This document shows, one piece after another, positions 1-10,207 of a stretch of 32,272 nt of DNA. The notes below the pieces were generated by a model. That model did no database searches, had not been told where the DNA came from, and saw only the letters and a list, made by a program, of their open reading frames with translations. The translations under genes and the position numbers were made by a program. The stretch covers positions 3,157,205 to 3,189,476 of the forward strand of contig CP070746.1 of NCBI GenBank assembly GCA_020348305.1. The letters are read 5' to 3'. Source of the DNA: Desulfobacterales bacterium (GTDB lineage Bacteria > Desulfobacterota > Desulfobacteria > Desulfobacterales > JAHEIW01). How positions within the stretch are numbered: the stretch's first letter is position 1; the number at the start of each line of letters is the position of its first letter.

Positions 1-1
1 G

Positions 2-445
2 GAATCCAAACTCTGGCACCACGACACACCGGCCGGTCCGAAAGGACGGTTTCGCGGCTCCTAAACCCGTATGAATGGGGTCTGGAAATTCAGCAAAAAC
101 AAGAGCGCGGCCAAAGACCTGCTTATCCATCTGTTACAGAAGGAACAGCAGGACCAACTGATTGAGGTCTCCGGAGGCTATGATATCCCGCTGATCGCGG
201 CGTTTAACAAACATCCCGTGTGGAAGTTTACAGGTCCGCCTGAAGGTACCCTGTATAACTACCCGGTCCAGGGTGATGAGTTCAGGATGATTTGCGGGTA
301 TCCGGCACCGGCCACTATTTCCGCCGCAATATACGACCAGGATCTCTTCCCGAACACGGTCGCCAAGGTGACCCAGGAGGGAAAATCTTTCGACGACGCG
401 ATCAAATGGGCTGTCGGTGAGATAGAAGGGTTTATGCGCGGCTAA
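2..445 (+). pseudogene. ABC solute-binding protein, C-terminal part, interrupted by an in-frame stop
   Basis: This is the C-terminal end of a periplasmic solute-binding protein of the carbohydrate-type ABC family; its N-terminus lies outside the window. From base 2 the frame reads HHDTPAGPKGRF, a TPAGPKGR-type motif common near the C-terminus of these proteins. It then meets TAA at 62-64 and resumes in the same frame with MNGVWKFSKNKSAAKDLL, the helical segment that normally follows. Family-like sequence on both sides in one frame makes a nonsense mutation (or a base error) more likely than a true start at ATG 71, which has no ribosome binding site. The two permease genes and the MalK-type ATPase downstream are the expected partners. 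If the stop is real, this transporter has lost a normal binding protein or uses another one. Confidence 0.72.
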
Positions 446-477
446 AATTCTTCGTAAAATGCCGATAAGCTGAGGAC

Positions 478-505
478 AGGGCAGCAGCTTTTCTGCTGCT
501 GCCCT
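478..505 (+). terminator. Hairpin after the solute-binding protein gene
   Basis: AGGGCAGCAG (478-487) and CTGCTGCCCT (496-505) form a perfect 10-bp stem with an 8-base loop, 33 bases after the stop codon. No run of T follows, so it may be an mRNA-stabilising or partial terminator structure between the binding-protein gene and the permeases and not a simple intrinsic terminator. Confidence 0.5.
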
Positions 506-592
506 GATACCCATCCAGGATCAAACGGTTCAATAGTTTGTTGAAATGAATTCTTTAGTTTCTCAATAAGTTTGGGGGATTTTGACTCCTGG

Positions 593-789
593 ATTCCCGC
601 TTTACAGACTGTGTCATAATAGTTAAAAAGTGATTATTCCTCGTGTCATACCGGACTTTATCCGGCATCCAGGCGAGTAAGGTCTTGTAATCACGATGGA
701 TTCCGGGTCAAACCCGGAATGACAAATTGACCAGTTTTGCGGAAAAAAGGTAAAATCCATAATTGGAACTCAGCCTCTTTAGCGGGAAT
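593..789. repeat. MITE-like dispersed repeat, copy 1
   Basis: The element is 197 bp with perfect 8-bp terminal inverted repeats, ATTCCCGC at 593-600 and GCGGGAAT at 782-789. Internal palindromes of the CCGG..CCGG and ATTCCGGG..CCCGGAAT type add folding potential. A second, inverted copy lies at 29156-29354. Aligned in reverse complement, the two match along the whole length, for example GACAAATTGACCAGTTTTGC against GACAAATTGGCCAGTTTTGC. No open reading frame and no clear target-site duplication were seen. It fills most of the 479-bp gap before the permease gene. The rest of that gap (about 790-910) shows only a short related word, ATTCCTGCGAAG. Confidence 0.75.
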
Positions 790-924
790 GACAATTTTAT
801 GTAATTGCCTGTTATTCCTGCGAAGCTTGTCCTCGACCTGATCGGGGAACGATAGTCCAGAACATGAGTATAGCTAAGAATTTACCCTATCTTATTGTGA
901 GTGTACGTTGGTTGAGGTGAAAAC

Positions 925-1872
925 ATGAGCCAACCTGCCGCTCAGGAGCAGGTAGCCAGATATGGAGCAGCGGCGAGCATCGGCACGGTGTTCACGAAGT
1001 TCCGGAAGTTTCTTCGGCGAAGACCCACGCTGGCTTTCCTCCTATGCGCACCTCTGCTGGGGCTTGTTATCGGCCTGATCGTCTATCCGTTTTTCTATTC
1101 GATCTGGTTGAGCCTGTTGAACAAAAAGGAAACGCGCTTCGTAGAACTTGCAAACTATCTTTTCCTGTTCAAACGAGACACCTTCTGGATGGTCGTACGC
1201 CAATCCGTGCTGTTTACCCTGACCGCGGTATTCTTTAAGGCCTTGATCGGCTTTATCATGGCGCATCTGATCGATGCTATTCCGACCCATCGACAGCGCC
1301 TCTGGCGTGGTCTGGCGCTGATTCCCTGGGTCATGCCCCCCGCCCTGAGCACGCTGGGCTGGTGGTGGATCTTCGATCCCAGCCACAGTGCGTTCAACTG
1401 GATACTGCATACGTTTTTCGGCACGTCGGTTCCTTGGTTGAGCGAAACCTTCTGGGCGCGGTTCTGTGTGATTCTTGTGAACATCTGGTGGGGAACCCCC
1501 TTTTTCCTGATCATGTATCTGGCCGCGTTGAAATCAGTACCGGCAAATCTCTATGAGGCTGCGTCTATCGATGGGGCCAACGCCTGGCAGAAACTGATCT
1601 ATGTTACAATTCCGATGCTACGAAACATCATCGCCATCACCATGCTTTTTTCGACGATCGTCACCTTTGCCAACTTTGATATTGTCAGAGTATTGACCAT
1701 GGGTGGACCCCGCAATACCACCCATCTATTCAGCACATACGCCTTTAGCCTCGGAATTATGTCGGGAGATATTCCGCTGGGAGCTTGTGTTTCCCTGTTC
1801 ATGTTTCCCGTACTGGCTGTTGCCGCTTTCTTTATCCTTCGCAATGTCCGCCAGAGAGTGAGAGAGATATGA
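925..1872 (+). CDS. ABC transporter permease, MalF/UgpA type
   Basis: Inner-membrane permease subunit of a carbohydrate-type ABC importer, 315 aa. After a cytoplasmic N-terminal tail of about 35 residues there are six hydrophobic segments, starting with FLLCAPLLGLVIGLIVYPFF. The EAA loop that docks with the ATPase is clear: EAASIDGANAWQKLIYVTIP. Other family features are the ALIPWVMPP segment and MGGPRNTT before the fifth helix. The start ATG follows GAGGTG at a normal distance. Its last four bases overlap the start of the next permease gene (ATGA), so the two are translationally coupled. The substrate cannot be read from sequence. The nearest binding-protein gene upstream is broken. Confidence 0.93.
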   Translation: MSQPAAQEQVARYGAAASIGTVFTKFRKFLRRRPTLAFLLCAPLLGLVIGLIVYPFFYSIWLSLLNKKETRFVELANYLFLFKRDTFWMVVRQSVLFTLTAVFFKALIGFIMAHLIDAIPTHRQRLWRGLALIPWVMPPALSTLGWWWIFDPSHSAFNWILHTFFGTSVPWLSETFWARFCVILVNIWWGTPFFLIMYLAALKSVPANLYEAASIDGANAWQKLIYVTIPMLRNIIAITMLFSTIVTFANFDIVRVLTMGGPRNTTHLFSTYAFSLGIMSGDIPLGACVSLFMFPVLAVAAFFILRNVRQRVREI

Positions 1873-2741
1873 TACGCAAAGCATTCTCTTTCAAACATAT
1901 GCAGCAGAACCGGAGGTGGGCCCTAATCCTGGCCTATTTCTTTTTGATAGTGTTCATCATTTTTTTCCTGTTTCCCCCCTATTACATGCTTGTGACCTCC
2001 TTTAAGACCAATCAGGAAATATCGAGCGTGAAAGGCATACCCTGGATCATCAACCAGGCACCTACGCTGTTTCACTACAAGAATCTGCTTATAAATACGC
2101 ATTTCCTCACCTTTTTCAAAAACACCGTTATCGTCACCATTTTTACTGTGGCGATCTCGATGACGATAAGTATCCTGGCGGCATACTCTTTGTCCCGCAT
2201 GCGGTTTTTTGGATCGGCGCTACTCGCTACAGGGGTCTTTTTGACCTATCTGGTGCCGGAAACCCTATTGTTTATACCGTTGTTTAAAGTGCTTGGGAAG
2301 TTGGGGCTGTTGAACTCCAAATGGGCACTGGTGCTGGTATATCCCACCCTGGCAGTGCCGTTTTGTACGTGGATCATGATCGGTTATTTCGGCTCCATCC
2401 CCAAGGCGCTGGATGAAGCGGCGTTGATTGACGGTGCGCGATGGTATCAAATGCTCTTCCGGGTCTTTATTCCGGTGGCGATGCCTGGGATCATCGCGGC
2501 AACCATCTTTGCCTTTACCATCTCCTGGGCTAATTTTCTCTATCCACTCGCGTTTGTTTACAGCAATGAAGAGATGGTCTTGACCGTCGGCACCGTTACC
2601 ACCCTGATTCGTGGGGACGTGTATCACTGGGGCGGACTGATGGCAGGTGCGCTGTTGGCTGCAGCCCCGCCGGTCATCATCTACGCTTTCTTGATGGATT
2701 ATTACATTTCTGGCTTGACGGCCGGGGCGGTCAAAAACTAA
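1869..2741 (+). CDS. ABC transporter permease, MalG/UgpE type
   Basis: Second inner-membrane permease, 290 aa, partner of the preceding MalF-type protein. It has six hydrophobic segments, the first being LILAYFFLIVFIIFFLFPPY, followed by MLVTSFKTNQEI, the usual MalG-family periplasmic start. The EAA loop reads EAALIDGARWYQMLFRVFIP, and the C-terminus YYISGLTAGAVKN is the family ending. I chose ATG 1869 over upstream in-frame codons because it overlaps the previous stop as ATGA and AGAGAGTGAGAGAG just before it can bind the ribosome. Two permeases plus the ATPase at 3201 form a complete transporter core. Confidence 0.93.
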   Translation: MIRKAFSFKHMQQNRRWALILAYFFLIVFIIFFLFPPYYMLVTSFKTNQEISSVKGIPWIINQAPTLFHYKNLLINTHFLTFFKNTVIVTIFTVAISMTISILAAYSLSRMRFFGSALLATGVFLTYLVPETLLFIPLFKVLGKLGLLNSKWALVLVYPTLAVPFCTWIMIGYFGSIPKALDEAALIDGARWYQMLFRVFIPVAMPGIIAATIFAFTISWANFLYPLAFVYSNEEMVLTVGTVTTLIRGDVYHWGGLMAGALLAAAPPVIIYAFLMDYYISGLTAGAVKN

Positions 2742-2879
2742 CCCAGTCCTGCACCCGTGTTCGATTCATACTCGAAAAACCCTCATGCCAGATCAGCCAG
2801 TAGGGGGTTTTGTCCTTCAGGGAATGCGGGGGGAGTTGGGGACGCGCTCAGAACCCCGTCCGAAGCCGAGGGGCGAGTT

Positions 2880-2945
2880 ATGATCAATTTCATGGATTAT
2901 TACATCGCCGGATTAACAAGGGAAAGATTAAATAATGAAATTTAG
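2880..2945 (+). pseudogene. Remnant of a duplicated MalG-type permease tail
   Basis: The short frame MINFMDYYIAGLT resembles the last residues of the permease just upstream (LMDYYISGLTAGAVKN), and the 14 bases ATGGATTATTACAT are identical in both. After AGLT the similarity ends. It is most simply a leftover of a duplicated or recombined permease gene end. The rest of the 459-bp gap (2742-3200) holds repeats only. Confidence 0.5.
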
Positions 2946-2954
2946 GTTGAGCGG

Positions 2955-3043
2955 TTAAAGGTTCAACGTTCAGGGTTGAAAAACCCCAAACAGCTCGTAT
3001 CAATCGGTCATAACCTTTGAACCTTGAACTCTGAACCTGGAAC
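2955..3043. repeat. Inverted GGTTCAA-word intergenic repeat
   Basis: Variants of GGTTCAACGTTCAGGGTT on the left face AACCTTTGAACCTTGAAC and TGAACCTGGAAC on the right, giving an imperfect inverted repeat built from short repeated words. It has no coding character. Similar word-like repeats occur at 13590-13850 and 28270-28330. Confidence 0.55.
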
Positions 3044-3095
3044 TGATAAGTTTAGGTGGAAGTATATAAATTGATAGTATAAGAATTTTTTTTCC

Positions 3096-3169
3096 GGACA
3101 CAGATGAACACAGATTTTCAAGATTCTTAAATTAATATAAAATAATACTATCTGCGAAAATCTGCGTCC
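3096..3169. repeat. CACAGAT-type inverted repeat
   Basis: GGACACAGATGAACACAGAT (from about 3097) faces GAAAATCTGCGTCC (about 3155-3169), whose reverse complement is GGACGCAGATTTTC. This resembles an intergenic repeat type found in many environmental bacteria. It lies just upstream of the ATPase gene and could act as a transcript hairpin; no function is shown. Confidence 0.5.
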
Positions 3170-3200
3170 TATTTAACTCGATCATCTTTGGAGGTAGACG

Positions 3201-4325
3201 GTGTCAAAAGTATCACATGAAAATGTTTGTAAAAATTTTGGTAAAGTTGAAGCAGTATCATGCTTTTACCTTGATGTAGAAGATAAGGAATTTCTGGTGC
3301 TGCTCGGGCCCTCAGGCTGCGGCAAGTCGACGACCTTGCGCATGATCGCCGGCTTGGAAGAGCTGACCGACGGCAACATTTACATTGGCGATAATCTGGT
3401 CAATGACATGCCGCCGCGTGATCGCGACATCGCCATGGTCTTTCAAGACTATGCCCTGTATCCCCATATGACCGTATACCAAAATATGGCCTTCGGACTA
3501 AAGCTCAGAAAATTCCCTAAAGCTGAGATCGATCAAAGAGTCAAAGAGGCTGCGGACATCCTGGGTATCCATGACCTTTTGGAAAGAAAGCCTAGAGAGC
3601 TTTCCGGCGGCCAACGCCAGAGGGTCGCTGTGGGAAGAGCGATCGTCCGCAAACCGGCCGTGTTTCTCTTTGATGAACCCTTGAGCAACCTCGATGCCAA
3701 GCTCCGGGGACAGATGCGGGCAGAGCTCTCCAAACTTCATGACCAATTGAATACCACAATTATCTACGTAACCCACGACCAGGTGGAAGCCATGACCATG
3801 GGCACCAAAATCGTCATCATGAACGATGGGGTTATCCAGCAGGTAGGTTCCCCCATGGAAATTTACGAGTATCCGGTGAATAAGTTTGTGGCGGGATTCA
3901 TTGGCAGTCCCGGCATGAACTTTTTGTCAGCAAAGATCGTTTCAGAGAACGGAAAACTCTATGTTGGTACAAGCGGCTTCCGGTTGCTCATACCTGACAA
4001 AAAAGTTTCATTCCTCCAGAACCAGACGGATCGTGAAGTGATTCTGGGTATCCGCCCCGAACACCTCGAGGACGCCGCCTTTGAAGACAGCAGTGTTGTC
4101 ACCGAAACGTTCGCCGCAATAGTTGAGGTGGTGGAAACTTTAGGCTCTGAGGTACAACTCGATGTGGTCAGCGGGGACCACAGTCTGGTCGCCCGGGTTG
4201 ACGCCAGGACAAAGGCCGAACGTCATCAAGAAATCCAATTAACAGTAAATATGGATAAAATTCACATTTTTGAAACAGAGCCTCCCAGCAGTAGAATAAA
4301 GACCGAGGAACAATCACAAACCTGA
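3201..4325 (+). CDS. ABC transporter ATPase, MalK/UgpC/MsmK type
   Basis: Cytoplasmic ATPase that energises the adjacent permease pair, 374 aa. Walker A is GPSGCGKST (residues 36-44), the Q-loop is MVFQDYALYPHMTVYQN, the ABC signature is LSGGQRQRVAVGRA, Walker B is VFLFDEPLSNLDAKLR and the switch histidine is in YVTHDQVEAM. The C-terminal part with SPGMNF and LGIRPEH is the MalK-type regulatory/TOBE region. The start is GTG, supported by GGAGG ten bases upstream. It is separated from the permeases by 459 bp of repeats but lies on the same strand. A second MalK-type protein at 27086-28183 is clearly paralogous, for example SPAMNF and LGIRPEH. Confidence 0.95.
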   Translation: MSKVSHENVCKNFGKVEAVSCFYLDVEDKEFLVLLGPSGCGKSTTLRMIAGLEELTDGNIYIGDNLVNDMPPRDRDIAMVFQDYALYPHMTVYQNMAFGLKLRKFPKAEIDQRVKEAADILGIHDLLERKPRELSGGQRQRVAVGRAIVRKPAVFLFDEPLSNLDAKLRGQMRAELSKLHDQLNTTIIYVTHDQVEAMTMGTKIVIMNDGVIQQVGSPMEIYEYPVNKFVAGFIGSPGMNFLSAKIVSENGKLYVGTSGFRLLIPDKKVSFLQNQTDREVILGIRPEHLEDAAFEDSSVVTETFAAIVEVVETLGSEVQLDVVSGDHSLVARVDARTKAERHQEIQLTVNMDKIHIFETEPPSSRIKTEEQSQT

Positions 4326-4365
4326 GAGGTTTCGCGCTGAATTAAAAAGGGATTCTTAAAAATCG

Positions 4366-4412
4366 AGGGTGGTTTGTTTTGGGGTTGAGCTAAAATCTCG
4401 ACAAGCCACCCT
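4366..4412 (+). terminator. Hairpin between the ATPase and transaminase genes
   Basis: AGGGTGGTTTGT (4366-4377) pairs with ACAAGCCACCCT (4401-4412), a 12-bp stem with one G-T pair and a 23-base loop, followed by TATTTGTTT. This fits an intrinsic terminator or attenuator after the ATPase gene. The transaminase start is only 30 bases further on, so partial read-through is likely if the genes share a transcript. Confidence 0.5.
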
Positions 4413-4442
4413 TATTTGTTTCTGGAAAGCAAAGGGATTAAA

Positions 4443-5354
4443 ATGACCGAAAATCCATTCGCAGATGGTTGTGCCTATATAGAGGGAGATTACTTTCCGA
4501 TTGCCGAAGCCCGTATTCCGATCATGGATACCGGTTTTACGCGTTCAGACGTAACCTATGATGTCGTGGCGGTCTGGAATGGTAAATTTTTCCGTCTTAA
4601 AGATCACCTCAATCGCTTCGAAAGGGGCTGGAAACGTCTGCGAATGAATCCTGAATTGTCTTTGGAGGAAATGCGGGAAATATTATTCGAATGTGTCTGT
4701 CGTTCGGGCCTTCGGAAAGCTTACGTCGAAATGATCGTATCCCGAGGGATCGATGAAGACGGCTCCCGTGATCCTCGACGGTTTCGCAATCGTTTCTATG
4801 CCTATGCCATTCCATACGTATGGATCGCCAAACCCGAAAAACAAGAGGCCGGCATACACCTGATCGTAGCCGAAAAAACGATTCGGATACCCGCCAATGC
4901 AGTTGATCCGAGGGTTAAAAATTTTCACTGGGGTGACTTGGTGCAAGGCATATATGAAGCCTTTGACAGGGGTGCATACACGGTTGTTCTGCCCGATGCG
5001 GAGGGTAATATTACCGAAGGACCGGGTTTCAATGTGTTCGTCTACCATCAAGGTGCGCTGCTGACACCTGCCACCGGGGTATTGGAAGGCATCACCCGGC
5101 AAACGGTTCTCGATCTGGCTGAAGAACAAGGAATCCCGGTTAAACTGGATATTTTCGGAGCTGACGTGCTAGGACAAGCCGAAGAAGTATTTATTTCCAG
5201 TACCGCAGGTGGGGTGATGGCGGTAACCACTGTCAACGACAAACCGGTTGGTGACGGCAAGCCCGGCAAAATCACGGCACTGATTCGCAAGCGCTACTGG
5301 GAGGCTCATGACGAAGACCGCTGGACGTCTCCGGTCAACTATCCCAAAACATAA
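4443..5354 (+). CDS. Fold-type IV PLP aminotransferase, (R)-amine transaminase-like
   Basis: PLP-dependent class IV aminotransferase, 303 aa, cytoplasmic, expected to move an amino group between an amine or amino acid and a 2-oxoacid. The catalytic lysine is K159 in DPRVKNFHWGDLVQG, and the cofactor-binding glutamate is E192 in NITEGPGFNVF. ARIPIMDTGFTRSDVTYDVV, VWNGKFFRLKDHLNR and TAGGVMAVT resemble, from memory, fungal (R)-selective amine transaminases (HSDLTYDVISVWDGRFFRL) more than branched-chain or D-alanine enzymes. ATG 4443, with AAAGGG upstream, is preferred to a TTG 27 bases earlier. Its place after an ABC importer suggests it acts on the imported compound, but substrate and stereochemistry are inference. 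Confidence 0.85.
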   Translation: MTENPFADGCAYIEGDYFPIAEARIPIMDTGFTRSDVTYDVVAVWNGKFFRLKDHLNRFERGWKRLRMNPELSLEEMREILFECVCRSGLRKAYVEMIVSRGIDEDGSRDPRRFRNRFYAYAIPYVWIAKPEKQEAGIHLIVAEKTIRIPANAVDPRVKNFHWGDLVQGIYEAFDRGAYTVVLPDAEGNITEGPGFNVFVYHQGALLTPATGVLEGITRQTVLDLAEEQGIPVKLDIFGADVLGQAEEVFISSTAGGVMAVTTVNDKPVGDGKPGKITALIRKRYWEAHDEDRWTSPVNYPKT

Positions 5355-5631
5355 TTTACTTCTCAGATATTGTGTCGTCAGACCTGGTTTGAAAAACTTT
5401 AAATTTATCGCTGATCAGGTACATATCTGAAATTTTCAAAAATTGTATATTTCATCTTGATATCCAAAAGAAAAATAAGCCCTACTAATTTTAAATAGGC
5501 ACGCAATGTAAAATAAAAAAGGGCTCAAAAAAGTGTGTATTTGCCCTGACTAATCTGCAAAATTATATGGACCGATTGCTCAGATCTTTAATTCCTAAAC
5601 TTTTCTCCTTAAAAAATGGTATACAAATTTA
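5355..5631. other. AT-rich intergenic region, no gene seen
   Basis: Together with the promoter and leader up to 5802 this makes a 448-bp gap. AGCCC (about 5478) and GGGCT (about 5520) could pair over a long loop, but no convincing terminator or coding frame was found. Confidence 0.5.
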
Positions 5632-5661
5632 TTGACTTTTTTTGACCTATTGTTTTACTAT
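5632..5661 (+). promoter_or_regulatory. Sigma70-like promoter for the signalling operon
   Basis: TTGACT (5632-5637) and TACTAT (5656-5661) are separated by 18 bases in a very AT-rich stretch. It is the best -35/-10 pair in the gap and lies about 140 bases upstream of the first gene of the operon at 5803. A second TTGACC overlaps the spacer. Confidence 0.45.
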
Positions 5662-5802
5662 CAGCTTACCTGAAAATCCGTATTGAGCCAGCATCGCAAT
5701 GAGACCGCTCCATTTAAAGCTCTGCCAAACCTCCATCTCTTCCCAAACGGAAATTCGAACATTCAGGCCAATAAATTGGTAAGGCTTCAAAGGAGATCTG
5801 TA

Positions 5803-6585
5803 ATGAAAACATTATTCATCATTTTGTCTGTGGGCCTCCTTTTCAGAGGGCAACCCGTTTTGTGTGCAGAACTCACTATTTTAACAGAGAATATGCCTCC
5901 CTTAAACTATATCGAAAATGATGTCTTAGTGGGGCCTTCGGTGGAGATTGTAAAAGAAATTCAAAGGCGAGTGGGATCCAATGAACCGATTCAGGTCTAC
6001 CCATGGGCAAGGGCTTATAAAATGGCGCTGGAAGAGGAAAATGTCGTGCTTTTTGGGACAACTCATACGAAAGTTCGTTATAACTTGTTCAAATGGGTGG
6101 GTCCTTTAGCGACTAAAAGGGATATTCTGGTTGCCAAGAAAAGCTCAGGCATTAAAATCAATAGCCTGGAAGATGCCAAAATTGTAAAACGCATCGGAAC
6201 TCTTCGTGATGATACCCGTGAGCGTTTGTTGAAAAGTCAAGGATTTACCAATCTCGAACCTGTTTCGGACGAACAATTAAACGCACAAAAGCTTGTGCTC
6301 GGGCGGATTGACTTGTGGGCCTACAAAAAACCTGGATTGAGAACGGTTTGTGATCTGGCCGGAGTTGATTACAATGAGTTGGAGGAGGTTTATCATCTTC
6401 GGGAAATCAATATCAGCATAGCCTTTTCAAAACAGACCTCTGATTCAATTGTAGAAGCGTGGAGAAAGGCCTTTGAAGCCATGCATGCCGATGGCACCAT
6501 CATGCAAATTCGCAAAAAGTGGAATATGAAGTTGGAGGATGATCCTTTCCCGGAGATCGCAGAGCAAAAAGAAGCGACCAACTGA
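5803..6585 (+). CDS. Periplasmic amino-acid-type (family 3) substrate-binding protein
   Basis: Secreted solute-binding protein of the SBP_bac_3 type, 260 aa. A signal peptide (MKTLFIILSVGLLF, cleavage near VLCA-E) is followed by ELTILTENMPPLNY, the usual first strand of this fold, and by VYPWARAYKMALEEEN and TLRDDTRERLL. ATG 5803 is chosen because AAAGGAG lies just upstream; the frame stays open 120 bases further but encodes no signal peptide. No permease or ATPase of a polar amino acid transporter is nearby. Instead a histidine kinase follows 15 bases downstream, and a paralogous binding protein closes the operon at 10204. A role as a periplasmic ligand receptor for the kinase is therefore likely, but inferred. 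Confidence 0.87.
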   Translation: MKTLFIILSVGLLFRGQPVLCAELTILTENMPPLNYIENDVLVGPSVEIVKEIQRRVGSNEPIQVYPWARAYKMALEEENVVLFGTTHTKVRYNLFKWVGPLATKRDILVAKKSSGIKINSLEDAKIVKRIGTLRDDTRERLLKSQGFTNLEPVSDEQLNAQKLVLGRIDLWAYKKPGLRTVCDLAGVDYNELEEVYHLREINISIAFSKQTSDSIVEAWRKAFEAMHADGTIMQIRKKWNMKLEDDPFPEIAEQKEATN

Positions 6586-6600
6586 TCTTGAATCTCGCCG

Positions 6601-8687
<2,087 letters not shown>

Positions 8688-8691
<4 letters not shown>

Positions 8692-9053
8692 AGCATTTGA
8701 TTTTAGTGATAGAGGACCAAGAGGATAACCGGCGTATCATGCGAGACCTGCTTGAGAACGCCGGCTATGAGATAATCGAAGCGGTTACGGGAGAGGATGG
8801 CGTGGTCGCAGCGGAAACCCATCGTCCGGATCTGATCCTGATGGACATTCAGCTTCCTGATTTCGACGGATACGAGGCGACCCGGCGAATCAAGGCCAAC
8901 CCGGATCTGCAAGCGATACCGATTATTGCGGTTACCTCTTATGCACTGAGCGGCGATGATGTTAAGGCACTGGAGGCCGGATGCGATGCATATGTCTCCA
9001 AACCCTTTAGCCCAAGAGCGCTCTTGGCCAAGATCCAAGAGATCATTCGATAG
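8688..9053 (+). CDS. Single-domain response regulator (CheY-like)
   Basis: Stand-alone receiver, 121 aa. The acidic pocket is E9-D10, the phosphorylated aspartate is D53 in ILMDIQLP, and the conserved T83 and K105 (VSKPFSP) are present. There is no output domain. It begins inside the last codons of the kinase gene (ATGA overlap), so it is translationally coupled and is the natural phosphate acceptor. It may pass phosphate or a conformational signal to the receiver-phosphatase encoded 11 bases downstream. Confidence 0.94.
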
Positions 9054-9064
9054 ATGAGGGTATC

Positions 9065-10207
9065 ATGCGAACCCCCCCTTTGATTCTGATTGTCGATGAT
9101 AATCCTGCCAACGTGGAAATCTTTCAGATGCGATTGGAAGCTAATGGCTACGATATCATCACCGCGACAGAAGGTCAGGCAGGCTTGGCCATGGCCACTG
9201 AAAAGCAACCGGACCTGATCCTGTTGGATATTATGATGCCAAAAATGGACGGCATTGAGGTCTGCCGTCGCATCCGGGCGGATGAGTCCCTCCCATTTAT
9301 GCCGATTATCATGGTAACCGCCAAAACGGATTCAAAAGACATCGTTGCCGGATTAGAAGCGGGTGCCGACGAATACTTGACAAAACCCGTGGATCATGCG
9401 GCGCTGGTCGCCAGGGTAAAATCGATGCTGCGCATCAAGTCGCTGCACGACACGGTCATCGAGCAGTCAGCTCAACTAAAGATTCAGCTCAAAACGGCCA
9501 CGAAAATACAATCCTTGTTTTGGCCTGATATTCCTGAACTGGAGGCAGGCGGCCATATCTGGGCCACATCTTTGCCCGCCGGATATGTCGGAGGCGATTT
9601 ATACGATGTGATTCCTTTGCCGGATGGCAGCCTATTAGCTTACGTCGCTGATGTTTCCGATAAAGGCGTGCCTGCGGCATTGATTATGGCTGCTTTGTCA
9701 ACCAAAATACGCAGTGAAGCATTGCACCAATCTGAGGTGGACAAGCTTCTTGAAGCCGTGAACCACGACCTGTACAGCCTGATCTCTGAAGAAGGATTTT
9801 TCGCCACGATCGCACTTGCTCGCTATTGGGCTTCCAGTGGAAAAATACAGCTGGCATTGGGGGGGCATATACAACCGGTGTGGATCGTTGAGAGTGGCCT
9901 CGGTGACCTGCCTCATGTCAATGGGTTATCGTTGGGGATAACACCGGACGCCAAATACGAAAAAATAGAAATTTTAGTATCTCCGGGGCATTCGATTCTC
10001 CTTTTTACTGATGGAGTGACTGAAGCTCAGAATACCCGGGATGAGCTCTTCGGCATTGAACGATTATTTGACTATGTAGCCAATTCAGACGGCCCACCTT
10101 GGGGGAAAGGGCTTTTGGATTCAGTGCATCATTGGCGGGGAGAGTCACCCGCGAATGACGATTTGACAATATTAGAGATTTGGCGCGACATAATCTTTGA
10201 TCCATGA
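9065..10207 (+). CDS. Response regulator with SpoIIE/RsbU-type PP2C phosphatase output
   Basis: Two-domain protein of 380 aa. The receiver has D11-D12, D55 in LILLDIMMP, and K107 in LTKPVD. A linker with a coiled-coil look (IEQSAQLKIQLKTATKIQS) leads to a PP2C-like serine phosphatase. Metal-binding features are GGDLYDV, VADVSDKGVPAAL, LFTDGVTEAQ and ANDDLTIL. Such proteins usually dephosphorylate an anti-sigma-factor antagonist in a partner-switching pathway, so the operon probably controls gene expression through an anti-sigma system. No STAS or RsbW-like partner is in the window. GAGGG precedes the start, and the stop overlaps the next gene by four bases. Confidence 0.93.
   Translation: MRTPPLILIVDDNPANVEIFQMRLEANGYDIITATEGQAGLAMATEKQPDLILLDIMMPKMDGIEVCRRIRADESLPFMPIIMVTAKTDSKDIVAGLEAGADEYLTKPVDHAALVARVKSMLRIKSLHDTVIEQSAQLKIQLKTATKIQSLFWPDIPELEAGGHIWATSLPAGYVGGDLYDVIPLPDGSLLAYVADVSDKGVPAALIMAALSTKIRSEALHQSEVDKLLEAVNHDLYSLISEEGFFATIALARYWASSGKIQLALGGHIQPVWIVESGLGDLPHVNGLSLGITPDAKYEKIEILVSPGHSILLFTDGVTEAQNTRDELFGIERLFDYVANSDGPPWGKGLLDSVHHWRGESPANDDLTILEIWRDIIFDP

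Noticed and set aside
2757..2945. A 62-codon gene after the permease
   Set aside because: Only its end resembles a protein, and that part is a copy of the permease tail; the rest has no protein-like pattern.
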